Shown here in pieces: positions 16,730 through 24,976 of a stretch of 64,000 bases of DNA. The DNA comes from Candidatus Anaerostipes avistercoris (lineage in GTDB: Bacteria > Bacillota > Clostridia > Lachnospirales > Lachnospiraceae), in NCBI GenBank assembly GCA_019119895.1, contig DWWD01000005.1, positions 1 through 64,000 of the forward strand. The letters run 5' to 3'. The position numbers and the translations under genes are program-made. Each line of letters begins with the position of its first letter. The first letter of the stretch is position 1. The notes under the pieces are model-generated. The model saw only the letters and a program-made list of their open reading frames with translations, made no database searches and was not told where the DNA came from.

Positions 16730-17305
16730 TTATTCGCTATTAATAAGTTCCATTTCTTCATCGGTTGGGGTGCGGCCAGCCTTTTTAATCATCCTTAGCA
16801 TACGAGGTCGTTCATCCATTTCTAAGAATATGGCTTGTTTACATATATCAGCGGCTCGTTCGTAATCAGAGCGTCGCTCATATAGCATAGCAAGCCTTTT
16901 GAATGCAGGAATGTTTTTTGGTGACATCTCGCCATATTTGATATCAATGGCGCGCATTTTTTTAAAACACTCTATCGCGTCAATGCATTCTCTTTCGACT
17001 TTGTTAGAAAGTGCGCTATTATAGTCTTTCGAATTGTACAAAGCAGACCAATCTTTTTCAATTATTTTTAAAAGCCTGTAATACTTATCGGATATCGGCC
17101 TTACTTCTTCCTGATATTCCATAAAGATTTCAGTACTATCTTTTGGAAATTTCCAATTGTTTTCTTTTTTCATAATTTCCCAAACATCGGAATTTCCTCC
17201 GTAATCCAAGAAATTCAACAAGTTGTCATATTCTGATAAATTAAAATCAGGAGAAAAGTCATTTTTCTTTTTATCTTTTTTAAAAATGAAATTTAATAAT
17301 CCCAT
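16730..17305 (-). CDS. Unknown prophage protein with TPR-like C-terminus
   Basis: 191 residues. The basic N-terminal 20 residues are followed by helices, and the stretch PAFKRLAMLYERRSDYERAA near residue 140 looks like a tetratricopeptide repeat. It is in the lysogeny block between the lipoprotein and the small peptidase-like gene. No function can be assigned. Confidence 0.6.
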   Translation of the reverse strand: MGLLNFIFKKDKKKNDFSPDFNLSEYDNLLNFLDYGGNSDVWEIMKKENNWKFPKDSTEIFMEYQEEVRPISDKYYRLLKIIEKDWSALYNSKDYNSALSNKVERECIDAIECFKKMRAIDIKYGEMSPKNIPAFKRLAMLYERRSDYERAADICKQAIFLEMDERPRMLRMIKKAGRTPTDEEMELINSE

Positions 17306-17323
17306 AATAATCCTCTTTTGTAT

Positions 17324-17569
17324 TTAATGATTGCCAAGTCGATCTTGTAAATTATGCCTGTAAATTTCAAGAACATTTACATTGCGACTCTTGTCGTAGT
17401 CACCACGTTCAATGTGTTCAATCTCATGCAGGGCAGATATGCGGTTTTGTTCACTGCTAAGGCATGAATTTAATACGATTGTATAATTCCCGAAGCCGTC
17501 CGGAATTACAAAGCTTTTAATTTTTGCAGGCATATCTTTGTATATTACAATTATGTTTTCGTCTGTCAT
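17324..17569 (-). CDS. Short ImmA/IrrE-type metalloprotease-like protein
   Basis: 81 residues with a zincin motif HEIEH in ALHEIEHIERGDY. ImmA/IrrE proteases cleave phage repressors after DNA damage and usually sit next to the repressor gene, as here (it ends 56 bp after the repressor). It is shorter than the usual 120-180 residues but keeps the HExxH motif. Start ATG 17569 has GGGAG 8 nt upstream. Confidence 0.7.
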   Translation of the reverse strand: MTDENIIVIYKDMPAKIKSFVIPDGFGNYTIVLNSCLSSEQNRISALHEIEHIERGDYDKSRNVNVLEIYRHNLQDRLGNH

Positions 17570-17624
17570 AATATCAACTCCCAACAGGAGTATATCATAT
17601 TTGACTGTCCAAAAATCTGGACAA

Positions 17625-17981
17625 TCAGTCCTCTCCTTTCATTCTTTTTACCATTTCAGTTACAAATTTTAAGTCTTCTGTAGTTGCATGCCGCGATGCA
17701 TCGAACAAAATTCTAAGTTCTGGATTATCATAGATTTCTTGAGCCATTTCAGCTACATCGGGGTCAAGATAGTAAACAGACTTGCTATCTCTTCCGGTCA
17801 AATAATCTATACTTACATTAAAATAATCCGCTATTTGCTCTAAAGCTTCATAAGACGGTTTTCGCTTTCCTGATTCATACATACCTATGATTCCTGTGGA
17901 CATACCTAAATCTTCAGCCAGTTTCTTCTGTGATATTCCACGTTTTTTTCGTAATTTCCATAATATTTCGTCGAATCCCAT
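17625..17981 (-). CDS. CI-like phage repressor, XRE family
   Basis: 118 residues. N-terminal helix-turn-helix (GISQKKLAEDLGMSTGIIGMYESG, quoted in two parts: recognition helix region STGIIGMYESG) and a short helical C-terminus. No LexA-like peptidase domain, so induction probably relies on the adjacent ImmA-like protein. Start ATG 17981 has AAGGTGGTG upstream. Divergent from the Cro-like gene over a shared operator region. Confidence 0.85.
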   Translation of the reverse strand: MGFDEILWKLRKKRGISQKKLAEDLGMSTGIIGMYESGKRKPSYEALEQIADYFNVSIDYLTGRDSKSVYYLDPDVAEMAQEIYDNPELRILFDASRHATTEDLKFVTEMVKRMKGED

Positions 17982-18002
17982 ATAATCACCACCTTTGCTT
18001 AT

Positions 18003-18080
18003 ATTATACACTCAACGTGAGTAAAAATAAATAAAAAATTCACTAAAAGTGTTGACACTCACAATTAGTGAGCGTATAAT
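18003..18080. promoter_or_regulatory. Lysis-lysogeny operator region with divergent promoters
   Basis: Three related palindromes: ACTCAACGTGAGT (18010-18022), CACTAAAAGTG (18041-18051) and CTCACAATTAGTGAG (18058-18072). The rightward promoter is TTGACA (18052-18057), 17 bp, TATAAT (18075-18080), with the third palindrome in its spacer. The leftward promoter has -10 TATAAT at 18008-18003 and a weak -35 near 18031, with the first palindrome in its spacer. Repressor and Cro would compete here. Confidence 0.85.
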
Positions 18081-18118
18081 GGCAAATGTAAGGAATAAAA
18101 ATGAAAGGAGGCAATGGA

Positions 18119-18319
18119 GTGGATAGAGAAAAGATGGCTCAGGTTTTAAGAAGCCTAAGAAGAGAAAAAGGAGAAACACAGGCAGAAGTGGCTAAATCTG
18201 TGGGAATTTCTGCATCTGCATACGCAATGTATGAAACCGGAGAACGAGTTCCTAGAGATGATGTCAAAGTGATGATCGCGAAGCATTTTAACCGGTCTGT
18301 TAAAGGGATATTTTTTTAA
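18119..18319 (+). CDS. Cro-like XRE regulator
   Basis: 66 residues, essentially one helix-turn-helix domain (ETQAEVAKSVGISASAYAMY). First gene of the rightward early transcript. I start at GTG 18119: AAAGGAGG at 18104-18111 is 7 nt upstream, whereas the in-frame ATG at 18101 would overlap that site. Confidence 0.85.
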   Translation: MDREKMAQVLRSLRREKGETQAEVAKSVGISASAYAMYETGERVPRDDVKVMIAKHFNRSVKGIFF

Positions 18320-18373
18320 AATAGAATACTCACTTTAAGTTGTTTTTGGACAAAAGAAAGGCAGGTGATAACC

Positions 18374-18688
18374 ATGGGAAGAACAGCAGTTTCCGATACA
18401 AAGAAGAAGACCTCTGCAGTAAAAGGCGTAATCGTCCAGTACATGAACTTACGTAATGTAACGCCTGAATATGTGGCAAACATATTGGGAATTTCCGAGA
18501 GGACGTTCCTGAAAAAGATGGACAATCCCGGCAAGTTTACAGTCGAGCAGCTGGCGATCATGTCAAACGCCTTGCAGATTCCGCAGAAGGTAAACTTCTT
18601 TGTCGGGGCATCGCCACCGGAAGAAAATGCGGATAGGATAGCAATGGCAATTGTTATGGCTTTACAAAAGATGGAGGGACGCAGATGA
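18374..18688 (+). CDS. Phage DNA-binding protein, HTH
   Basis: About 104 residues. The middle reads like an XRE-type helix-turn-helix (VTPEYVANILGISERTFLKK). It is the second early gene and may be a further regulator. Start ATG 18374 behind GCAGGTGAT. Confidence 0.75.
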   Translation: MGRTAVSDTKKKTSAVKGVIVQYMNLRNVTPEYVANILGISERTFLKKMDNPGKFTVEQLAIMSNALQIPQKVNFFVGASPPEENADRIAMAIVMALQKMEGRR

Positions 18689-18843
18689 GCAAAATAGAAT
18701 TATCGATATTGACCATCCTAGGGCTCATCCTGGTATGGCTGGATTATCCTTTATGGCTTGGGATGTGTGCAGCAGCCCCGGCAATCATTCTGGGAGGAGG
18801 TGAGGAAGATGGAGATAATGACTTTCATCAAGAAAGAGATTGA
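18685..18843 (+). CDS. Small membrane protein
   Basis: 52 residues: a hydrophobic stretch from about residue 6 to 37 broken by LDYP, then a short acidic tail. ATG 18685 overlaps the stop of the previous gene (ATGA). It overlaps the next gene by 35 nt in another frame. Unknown function. Confidence 0.55.
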   Translation: MSKIELSILTILGLILVWLDYPLWLGMCAAAPAIILGGGEEDGDNDFHQERD

Positions 18844-18997
18844 GAGTTGCAATTACATGCTGGAGAAAGAATACCAGAATTGTCCAGATGTGGTAAGAGT
18901 GGCAGAGCTGGAAGCCAGGATGCAGGCTTTTACAGAGGTCTTGTATGTTCTGGAAAACAAAAATGCCCCGGAAGCGGCAACTTCCAAGGGCAAGTAG
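18809..18997 (+). CDS. Small phage protein, helical
   Basis: 62 residues, mostly amphipathic helix, with no recognised domain. ATG 18809 lies behind GAGGAGGTGAGG, which argues that it is translated. Early transcript. Confidence 0.65.
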   Translation: MEIMTFIKKEIESCNYMLEKEYQNCPDVVRVAELEARMQAFTEVLYVLENKNAPEAATSKGK

Positions 18998-19047
18998 CTA
19001 AATAACATTTTCAAGTGCATTATAGCACAGATTGGAGAGAAAAGAAA

Positions 19048-19206
19048 ATGGCAGAAACAAAAATGATCACAATCGAAAAATATATGTATGATGGTCTCCA
19101 GAGACAAAAGGAACAGTTACAGGTCATCATCCGGCTGGCAAAAGCCGGGACACTTACACCAGATCACGTGTTGATCATCACCGGAGAAAAACAGGGGGAA
19201 GAATAA
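19048..19206 (+). CDS. Small phage protein
   Basis: 52 residues beginning MAETKMITIEKY. Start behind GGAGAGAAAAG; it ends directly before the HD-domain gene, suggesting coupling. No recognised domain. Confidence 0.6.
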   Translation: MAETKMITIEKYMYDGLQRQKEQLQVIIRLAKAGTLTPDHVLIITGEKQGEE

Positions 19207-19779
19207 ATGGAAACAAAAGAAACGATCATCAAATTGTTAAAGAGTACAAACAGACCGGGCATGGACAAGCTGATCGAGGCTATGGAAGAAGGTGGATTCT
19301 TTACCGCTCCATGCAGTGGAGGAAATCACCTTGCAGAAGAAGGCGGGCTTGCAAAACATAGCCTGAACGTACTTAATGCCGCAACAGACATGAGCCTCGG
19401 ATTATCTCAGGGAGAACTCATGCCTAAGGAATTAAAGGACAGCTTGACCATCGTATGCCTGCTGCACGATCTCGGCAAGATGGGGCAGTACGGAAAAGAA
19501 AACTATGTAGAGAATATCTTAAAGAGCGGAAAGCAGAGCACAAGTAAACCGTACAAGACAAATCCAGATCTGTTGTATGTGGATCATGAGGTCCGATCCA
19601 TTGTGATTGCGCAGCAGTACATAGACCTTACCGAAGAAGAACAGCAGGCCATCCTCTGGCACAACGGATTATACGGAAACTTCCGGTACCAGATCCAGGG
19701 GAAGGAAACGGCACTGTATCTGATCCTGCACTTTGCAGATATGTGGGCAAGCCGGGTTCTCGAAGGCGAAGCGTTATGA
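19207..19779 (+). CDS. HD-domain phosphohydrolase of phage
   Basis: 190 residues with the metal-binding HD pattern: HSLNVLN (about residue 57), LLHDLGKMGQY (about 86), DHEVRS and a later HFADMWASR. HD hydrolases cleave phosphate esters, often nucleotides, so a role in nucleotide supply during replication or in disarming nucleotide-based defence is possible but unproven. Confidence 0.8.
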   Translation: METKETIIKLLKSTNRPGMDKLIEAMEEGGFFTAPCSGGNHLAEEGGLAKHSLNVLNAATDMSLGLSQGELMPKELKDSLTIVCLLHDLGKMGQYGKENYVENILKSGKQSTSKPYKTNPDLLYVDHEVRSIVIAQQYIDLTEEEQQAILWHNGLYGNFRYQIQGKETALYLILHFADMWASRVLEGEAL

Positions 19780-20195
19780 ACCCAAAAGAACTCGCTGATT
19801 ACCTGTGCCAAAGGTTGATTGCAGAAGGTTTTACAGTGCAGAGATATGACGCATATAAAACAGATAGCATTTATCTCAAACTTGACTTTGGTGTGTGTAA
19901 TTCCATTCGAATCAGCGATCATACCGGAAAGAAATATCTGAAATATAGATATAATATAGGTTCTTTTGTCAAAAAGCATCGGTACGGAAATAATAGAGGA
20001 TTTCCTAGGATTTATTTTCGACAGGATCAGGTGGATATGTTGATAGAACAGATTTTAAGAGACAGAAAATCAAAAATTAAAAGGTATGGAGCGGATAGAT
20101 ACCAAGGATTTATGAAAGAAAATAAAGTTAAAAACAGAAATCTAAAAGGATTTTGGAGAAAGTCTTGGATAGTGGGAGGTAAAAATGGAATATGA
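19776..20195 (+). CDS. Phage protein of unknown function
   Basis: 139 residues, basic, starting at ATG 19776 which overlaps the stop of the HD gene (ATGA). The C-terminal 40 residues are very rich in Lys/Arg and may bind nucleic acid. It overlaps the next gene by 11 nt. Confidence 0.65.
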   Translation: MNPKELADYLCQRLIAEGFTVQRYDAYKTDSIYLKLDFGVCNSIRISDHTGKKYLKYRYNIGSFVKKHRYGNNRGFPRIYFRQDQVDMLIEQILRDRKSKIKRYGADRYQGFMKENKVKNRNLKGFWRKSWIVGGKNGI

Positions 20196-20925
20196 ATTTA
20201 GAGACCTCACGAAAGATGAGGTAGAGTGCAGGGTAGGCACGCTCAATGTTAATAAAGGATGCTCTTTGCTGCTTTTTAAAGATGCAAGATGCGACATGAA
20301 CATCCTAGATGAAAAATTTGGAATCACTGGATGGAAGAGACATCACGAGTCCATAAATGGAAACCTGTTCTGCACTGTTGAAATTTGGGATGATTCTAAA
20401 AAAGAATGGATCTCAAAGCAAGATGTAGGAAAGGAAACAGGGGTAGAGAAAGAAAAAGGACAGGCTTCAGATGCATTTAAAAGGGCGTGTTTTAACATCG
20501 GGATTGGGAGAGAACTTTATACCGCTCCATTTATATGGATTCTTAAAAAAGATGTAAAAATCGAAAATGGGAAAGTAAAAGACAGCTTCTCTGTTGCGGA
20601 TTTAGAGGTAGAAAATAAAAAGATTGTGAAACTTAAAATTAGAAACAATCGTACAAAAAAAGTGGTATTTTCTTTCCCTTCAAGTGACGATGAGCAATAT
20701 CAAGATGAGATGCATCAAGAGCCTGTTGGAAAACAGAAAATCAGCAAAGAGAAGCAGAAAAGTTTATTAGAGTTTTGCGATGAGAAGCATCTGGATATTG
20801 GAAAGATATTGGATTCTTATGCACTGAAAGATATTTCAGAGCTGAATGAAAACCAGCACGCAACGATCATCCGGGTGCATGCTCAGTACATGAAGCAGTG
20901 GGGTGCTGATGGATGGAATGCATAG
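20185..20925 (+). CDS. Rad52-like single-strand annealing protein (probable)
   Basis: 246 residues. The core signature KGQASDAFKRACFNIGIGRELY (core: SDAFKRACFNIGIG) resembles Rad52/Sak-type phage annealases, in which an AFKRA..-..GIGRELY segment follows the beta hairpins. The C-terminal part after residue 170 is a charged tail with helices. It would anneal single strands in phage recombination. Its neighbours, NinB-like protein and nucleases, agree. Family membership is by motif memory, so moderately sure. Confidence 0.65.
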   Translation: MEYEFRDLTKDEVECRVGTLNVNKGCSLLLFKDARCDMNILDEKFGITGWKRHHESINGNLFCTVEIWDDSKKEWISKQDVGKETGVEKEKGQASDAFKRACFNIGIGRELYTAPFIWILKKDVKIENGKVKDSFSVADLEVENKKIVKLKIRNNRTKKVVFSFPSSDDEQYQDEMHQEPVGKQKISKEKQKSLLEFCDEKHLDIGKILDSYALKDISELNENQHATIIRVHAQYMKQWGADGWNA

Positions 20926-21485
20926 GACGGCTTAAGAGTCTTGGAATTGATCTGATGTCAAGACATCAAAAGCTGGAGATTGAAATAGACAGCGATATCC
21001 GAAAAGAGTATGACAAGCTCAAAGATAAAGATAAGCTGCGGATCCGCATTGTCCAGTACAGGAAAAAGAGATCTTTGGATGCTAATGCTTATTACTGGAC
21101 GCTTCTTACCAAGTTTGCAGATGTGGTAGGTTTGAGCAATCCAGAAGCCCACAACATGATGCTACGAGGATACGGACAATCAGAGATATTTGACGGTAAA
21201 GCAGTATATGTGACAATTCCTGACACTGAAGAATCTGAGAAGAAAGTAAATAATGCAACGGATTATCATCTTGCTCCTACATCACAGGCAAGACTCGGTA
21301 ATGATGGAGTGATGTACCGGACATACCGCCTGTTAAGAGGTTCCAGGACTTATGACACAAAGGAGATGTCAAGATTGATCGACGGATTGATCACCTGCTG
21401 TAAGGAAGCAGGGATCCCGGAAACAGAGATCGTGACACCAAATGAAAAAGAAATACTGAAAGAAAGGTATGGGATAAATGTCTAA
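20913..21485 (+). CDS. Phage recombination protein, possibly NinB-like
   Basis: 190 residues. The segment KKRSLDANAYYWTLL near residue 50 resembles the NinB family, which aids phage recombination. A start at ATG 20955 is also possible; ATG 20913 overlaps the annealase gene by 13 nt. Confidence 0.5.
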   Translation: MECIGRLKSLGIDLMSRHQKLEIEIDSDIRKEYDKLKDKDKLRIRIVQYRKKRSLDANAYYWTLLTKFADVVGLSNPEAHNMMLRGYGQSEIFDGKAVYVTIPDTEESEKKVNNATDYHLAPTSQARLGNDGVMYRTYRLLRGSRTYDTKEMSRLIDGLITCCKEAGIPETEIVTPNEKEILKERYGINV

Positions 21486-21768
21486 AAGATTATGGAGTGC
21501 ATTTACAGACAACATGGACTGCTGTATCTATACCGGTTCCCACAAGGTGGAGCGGCATCATATTTTCGGAGGCGCTAACCGGTCCCGGAGCGAGAAGTAC
21601 GGTTTTGTCATACCGCTCCGGCCGGACTACCACCCGAACGGCGTACATTTTGATCCAAAGAATGGAGATATTGATACAGATCTGAAACAGGCAGCACAGA
21701 GATACTGGGAGGAATATATCGGCACCAGAGAAGACTTCAGGAAGGAGTTTGGCAGATCATGGCTATAA
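21478..21768 (+). CDS. HNH-like nuclease, small
   Basis: 96 residues. CCIYTGSHKVERHHIFGG followed by a later RPDYH and HF gives the His-His-N pattern of compact HNH/McrA-like nucleases found in phage replication blocks. Overlaps both neighbours by about 8-10 nt. Confidence 0.65.
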   Translation: MSKRLWSAFTDNMDCCIYTGSHKVERHHIFGGANRSRSEKYGFVIPLRPDYHPNGVHFDPKNGDIDTDLKQAAQRYWEEYIGTREDFRKEFGRSWL

Positions 21769-22121
21769 ACAGCAGAGAAAAGGGAAAGAAGGGTGAACTT
21801 GAACTCTCCAGAGCCTTAAGAGGGCATGGATATGATACCAGGAGAGGACAGCAATACTGCGGAAGCAACGGAGACGCTGACGTAGTTGGGCTTCCTTATC
21901 TGCACATTGAGTGCAAGCGGGTGGAAAAACTGAATCTGCGTACTGCCATGGATCAGAGCATCCACGATGCCAGAGACGGAGAAAAACCCTGTGTGATGCA
22001 CAGAAAGAACCGTGAACCCTGGATGGTCACGATGCTCCTGGATGATTTTATGGAAATCTACCGGGAATGGGAAGCCGGTATGGAACTTATGGAAAAGGGT
22101 GAGGTGAATGCAGAAGAGTAG
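21759..22121 (+). CDS. PD-(D/E)XK nuclease, Holliday-junction-resolvase-like
   Basis: 120 residues. N-terminal KGKKGELELSRAL and the catalytic core GDADVVGLPYLHIECKRVE (Asp..Glu-x-Lys) match small archaeal-type (Hjc-like) resolvases and related endonucleases of phages. Probably resolves recombination or replication intermediates. Confidence 0.78.
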   Translation: MAINSREKGKKGELELSRALRGHGYDTRRGQQYCGSNGDADVVGLPYLHIECKRVEKLNLRTAMDQSIHDARDGEKPCVMHRKNREPWMVTMLLDDFMEIYREWEAGMELMEKGEVNAEE

Positions 22122-22842
22122 CTTCCTGATTTATCATGAATATCGGGAGCCATTGGAATTACTGACAGATGAGCAGAGGGGCCGACTCCTGATGGCCCTG
22201 ATCGACTACTCCGAATCAGGTATGGTCCCGGAACTGGATGGGATCTCCATGATGGCATTTTCCTTTATCCAGAAACAGATGGATCGGGATTCGGAGAAAT
22301 ATGAAAACCGGTGCAATTCAAACCGGGAGAACGGGAAAAAGGGCGGAAGACCGAGGAAAGAGGAAAAACCGAACGGTTTGCACAAAAACCCAAAAAACCC
22401 ATCGGTTTCTGAAAAACCGAACGGTTTAAACGAAAACCCAAAAAACCCGATAAAGATAAAGAATCAAGATAAAGAGAAAGATATAAATAAAAATATTAAG
22501 TGCAAAGCTGACGCTGATGCACTGTTTGAAAGACTCTGGAAATTGTACCCACAGAAACGTGGGAAGGGGAGAGTATCAGATGCCAATAAGAGGCGATTAC
22601 TTGATATCGGTTTTGAAGAACTTGAGCGTGCCATTGACCGATACAAGGCGGACTTGGCGTTAGATACCTGGAGAAAACCCCAGAATGGCAGCACGTTTTT
22701 TAACTCTGGGTACGTGGATTATCTTGATGCGAACTATGAGAAACCACAGCAAAAGGCAACGCCGGGAGAACTGGAATGCCAGAGAGATTATGACTTTGAC
22801 GAGCTGGAGAAGAAGCTCATGCAAAAACAGTTAGGAGGATGA
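22108..22842 (+). CDS. Phage replication initiator-like protein (DUF6291-type N-terminus) containing iterons
   Basis: 244 residues. The N-terminal about 80 residues (SFLIYHEYREPLELL, LLMALIDYSESG) match a domain common in phage replication proteins. The middle (about residues 86-117) is a 16-residue tandem repeat, KPNGL-x-x-NPKNP twice, whose DNA forms iterons. The C-terminal domain, KLYPQKRGKGRV and on, is a DnaD/helicase-loader-like region. I infer it initiates phage replication at the repeats inside its own gene. Confidence 0.75.
   Translation: MQKSSFLIYHEYREPLELLTDEQRGRLLMALIDYSESGMVPELDGISMMAFSFIQKQMDRDSEKYENRCNSNRENGKKGGRPRKEEKPNGLHKNPKNPSVSEKPNGLNENPKNPIKIKNQDKEKDINKNIKCKADADALFERLWKLYPQKRGKGRVSDANKRRLLDIGFEELERAIDRYKADLALDTWRKPQNGSTFFNSGYVDYLDANYEKPQQKATPGELECQRDYDFDELEKKLMQKQLGG
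22363..22500. other. Candidate phage replication origin inside the initiator gene
   Basis: Two 17-bp direct repeats GAAAAACCGAACGGTTT at 22363-22379 and 22411-22427 (period 48 bp), each containing the palindrome AAACCG-AA... read as AAACCGAACGGTTT, each followed by an A/C tract of AAAACCCAAAAAACCC (ends 22400 and 22448). A third half-site CGGTTT is at 22403-22408. An A-rich, easily melted tract follows from 22449 to 22500. Iterons beside an AT-rich tract within the initiator gene is the lambda-O layout. Confidence 0.7.
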
Positions 22843-22845
22843 TAC

Positions 22846-23178
22846 ATGGAGCAGATGAGCATGTTCGGCTGTCCTACCGCATACAGGAGCAGCCGCATAA
22901 CTCGCCAGACCCGCCGTGAATCGAACGAAAAGACGGACAGGAAAGGAATGTATAGCATGATACTAAAAGAGCTATCCTACGGCGATATGACGGCCAGAGA
23001 GATTGGAGTGATATTATGCCGACACGGATTAGTGTTGTCTCCTTCGCGGCAGCAGGTGCAGCCAAGACTCACGGAACTGATGCAGGAAGGAAAAATATCG
23101 GTTGTCGGAAAGCGGAAAGATAGCCTGACAAAGAGAAGCGTTGCAGTTTATCACTTAGTGAAACAGGAGGAAGAATGA
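22846..23178 (+). CDS. Winged-helix-like phage protein
   Basis: 110 residues. From about residue 35, YSMILKELSYGDMTAREIGVI onwards looks like a winged helix (helix, helix-turn-helix, hairpin with RSVAVYHLV). It follows the initiator gene by 3 bp behind AGGAGG. DNA-binding accessory role inferred. Confidence 0.6.
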   Translation: MEQMSMFGCPTAYRSSRITRQTRRESNEKTDRKGMYSMILKELSYGDMTAREIGVILCRHGLVLSPSRQQVQPRLTELMQEGKISVVGKRKDSLTKRSVAVYHLVKQEEE

Positions 23179-23594
23179 TGAGACATGTGAACTTGGAAGA
23201 ATTTGCAGAAGGAAAGCTGTCTGCAAAAATAAACAGAGAGCTTGAAAGAGTAGCGAAAAACATCCAGGATCCGAATACAGATTCCACAAAGGAGAGGAAG
23301 ATTACTGTTACGATCAAGATTCGGCCAAACCATGATAGGGATTATACGGATTTTTACATTGAGACCAAATCAGTTTTAGCACCGGATGCAGGAATCCGTA
23401 CTGGATTTTCTATCGGCAAAGATTTAAAGACTGGAGTAGTTGACATGATGGAGACTGTCAATCAGATACCGGGGCAGATGTCGCTTGAAGAGGTTGAGAC
23501 GGAAGGACGACCGGAGCAGACGTTTGACCCGGAGACTGGGGAAATTTACGAAGCAAGCGATAAAGTAGTCGATCTGAGAGCGAGAAAGATGTAG
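23175..23594 (+). CDS. Phage protein, replication module, unknown
   Basis: 139 residues. Starts at ATG 23175, overlapping the previous stop, or at ATG 23178, 7 nt after AGGAGG. The central part reads as beta strands (KITVTIKIRPN, YTDFYIETKSVLAP); the C-terminus has EQTFDPETGEIYE. It precedes the DUF2303 gene. No function recognised. Confidence 0.65.
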   Translation: MMRHVNLEEFAEGKLSAKINRELERVAKNIQDPNTDSTKERKITVTIKIRPNHDRDYTDFYIETKSVLAPDAGIRTGFSIGKDLKTGVVDMMETVNQIPGQMSLEEVETEGRPEQTFDPETGEIYEASDKVVDLRARKM

Positions 23595-23606
23595 GAGGTA
23601 CATATC

Positions 23607-24350
23607 ATGGGATACGATTTAAGAAATGCATTGGAGTATTTGGCTGAAATGGCGAACGATGCCAGAGAACCGCATGTTGTAGAGATCGGAGGAAAGACAT
23701 ACTGCGACAAGGGTATGCAGCGATATGCGAAAGAAGACCTGGCGGGAGCGATCCAGGTCAGGAGCCTGAAATCATTAGTGGAGTACATTAACGGCAAATC
23801 CGAAGAACTTCGAGAATCCATGATCGTCCATGTGGAAGGACCGGGATTTGTGAGCCTTGTTTCCGGATTAACCAAAGAAAGAGAAAGGGAAACATTGATG
23901 TTTGCCAGGGCAGAAGATGCAGGGTTCCAATTCGATCATTACTATGACCAGGAGCGGTTCATCATCAATATGCAGACCTGCTTTGAACAGACGGAAGAGG
24001 TTGGATATATCACCACCGTGGCAGGAAATGTGGTAAACGAAACTGTTGCGAATTACGGAGATAACGGAACAAACCAGAAGGTAACGATCAGCCATGGTAT
24101 TGCAGGGAGAGAGGATGCAGAAGTACCGAACCCTGTCGTGTTGAGACCATATCGGACGTTCATGGAAGTAGAACAGCCGGAAAGCAAGTTTGTCTTCCGG
24201 ATCAACGAGGACGCCGACAAGGCGCCGATCTTTAAGCTGATCGAGGCAGATGGAGGTCTTTGGAAGTACGAGGCTGTAGAATCAATCAAAGAATACATCA
24301 AAAAGAATCTGGATCCAGAGTTTTCATCCCGGATCACAGTCATTGGTTAA
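23607..24350 (+). CDS. DUF2303 (YfdQ-like) phage protein
   Basis: 247 residues. The segments FDHYYDQERFIINMQTCF, LRPYRTFMEVEQPESKFVFR and IEADGGLWKYEAVESI match the DUF2303/YfdQ family, widespread in tailed phages but without a firm function. It ends the first early gene block. Confidence 0.75.
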   Translation: MGYDLRNALEYLAEMANDAREPHVVEIGGKTYCDKGMQRYAKEDLAGAIQVRSLKSLVEYINGKSEELRESMIVHVEGPGFVSLVSGLTKERERETLMFARAEDAGFQFDHYYDQERFIINMQTCFEQTEEVGYITTVAGNVVNETVANYGDNGTNQKVTISHGIAGREDAEVPNPVVLRPYRTFMEVEQPESKFVFRINEDADKAPIFKLIEADGGLWKYEAVESIKEYIKKNLDPEFSSRITVIG

Positions 24351-24563
24351 GGCAAAGAGCCGGCCTGATCGGGAGACTGCCAGCAACAGTAAACCCATAC
24401 TAAATATAGTTTTTCAAGTGATTCTCAATCAGCAGGAATCCGAGATGGCCGCTTTGAGCGCACCAGTCATATACCACAAGTAACCGATGCGCATAAGAAA
24501 CAAACCAATGTATAAGCCATGAGCCTGCTGCCTTTTTGGCAGCGGGCAGAAAGGAGAAAATAA
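24351..24563 (+). promoter_or_regulatory. Gene-free gap with a strong hairpin before an early gene
   Basis: 213 bp without an obvious gene. It ends in stem GCCTGCTGCC/GGCAGCGGGC (24523-24532 with 24538-24547, loop TTTTT), only 4 bp before the ribosome-binding site AAGGAG. There is no T-run, so it looks more like an RNA structural or mRNA-protecting element than a terminator. Confidence 0.5.
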
Positions 24564-24947
24564 GTGAGAAAAATAGATGCGCAGATGCAGGCCAGGATGG
24601 ATGGTATGGCATATGCGTTACGGATAGCCAAAAAAGAAGGAATAGAAGGTCTGGAGGAAGAACTCAAGAGAAGAGGGATCACCGGGATAAATCTTCCGGC
24701 ATCTCACAAGGAAATAGACAAGGAACTGGATAAGATCAAGATGCAGGTATTAGATACAGTGCTTGCCATGTCGTGCCTGGTACTTCGGAATGAGTTTCAC
24801 TTCGGAGAAAAGAGACTTAACAGATTTAAGGAGCGGTTCAATTTTGAGACATCGTGCCTGGAAGATGGGCACACAACCTGGGCAGATGTCTTGGAAATGA
24901 TTCGGAAGGAAACAGGGATAGAGCTCCAGATCAGAGAGAACAAGTGA
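24564..24947 (+). CDS. Phage protein of unknown function
   Basis: 127 residues, predicted largely helical, GTG start at 24564 behind AAAGGAG. Contains IEGLEEELKRRGITGINLP. Such proteins recur in clostridial prophages next to small early genes; no function known to me. Confidence 0.65.
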   Translation: MRKIDAQMQARMDGMAYALRIAKKEGIEGLEEELKRRGITGINLPASHKEIDKELDKIKMQVLDTVLAMSCLVLRNEFHFGEKRLNRFKERFNFETSCLEDGHTTWADVLEMIRKETGIELQIRENK

Positions 24948-24976
24948 TCTTGAAAAAACCAAAAAGGAGGGCGAAT

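Noticed and set aside
22363..22448. Repeats as a CRISPR array
   Set aside because: Only two 17-bp units with no spacers of regular size; they are better explained as iterons in a coding repeat.
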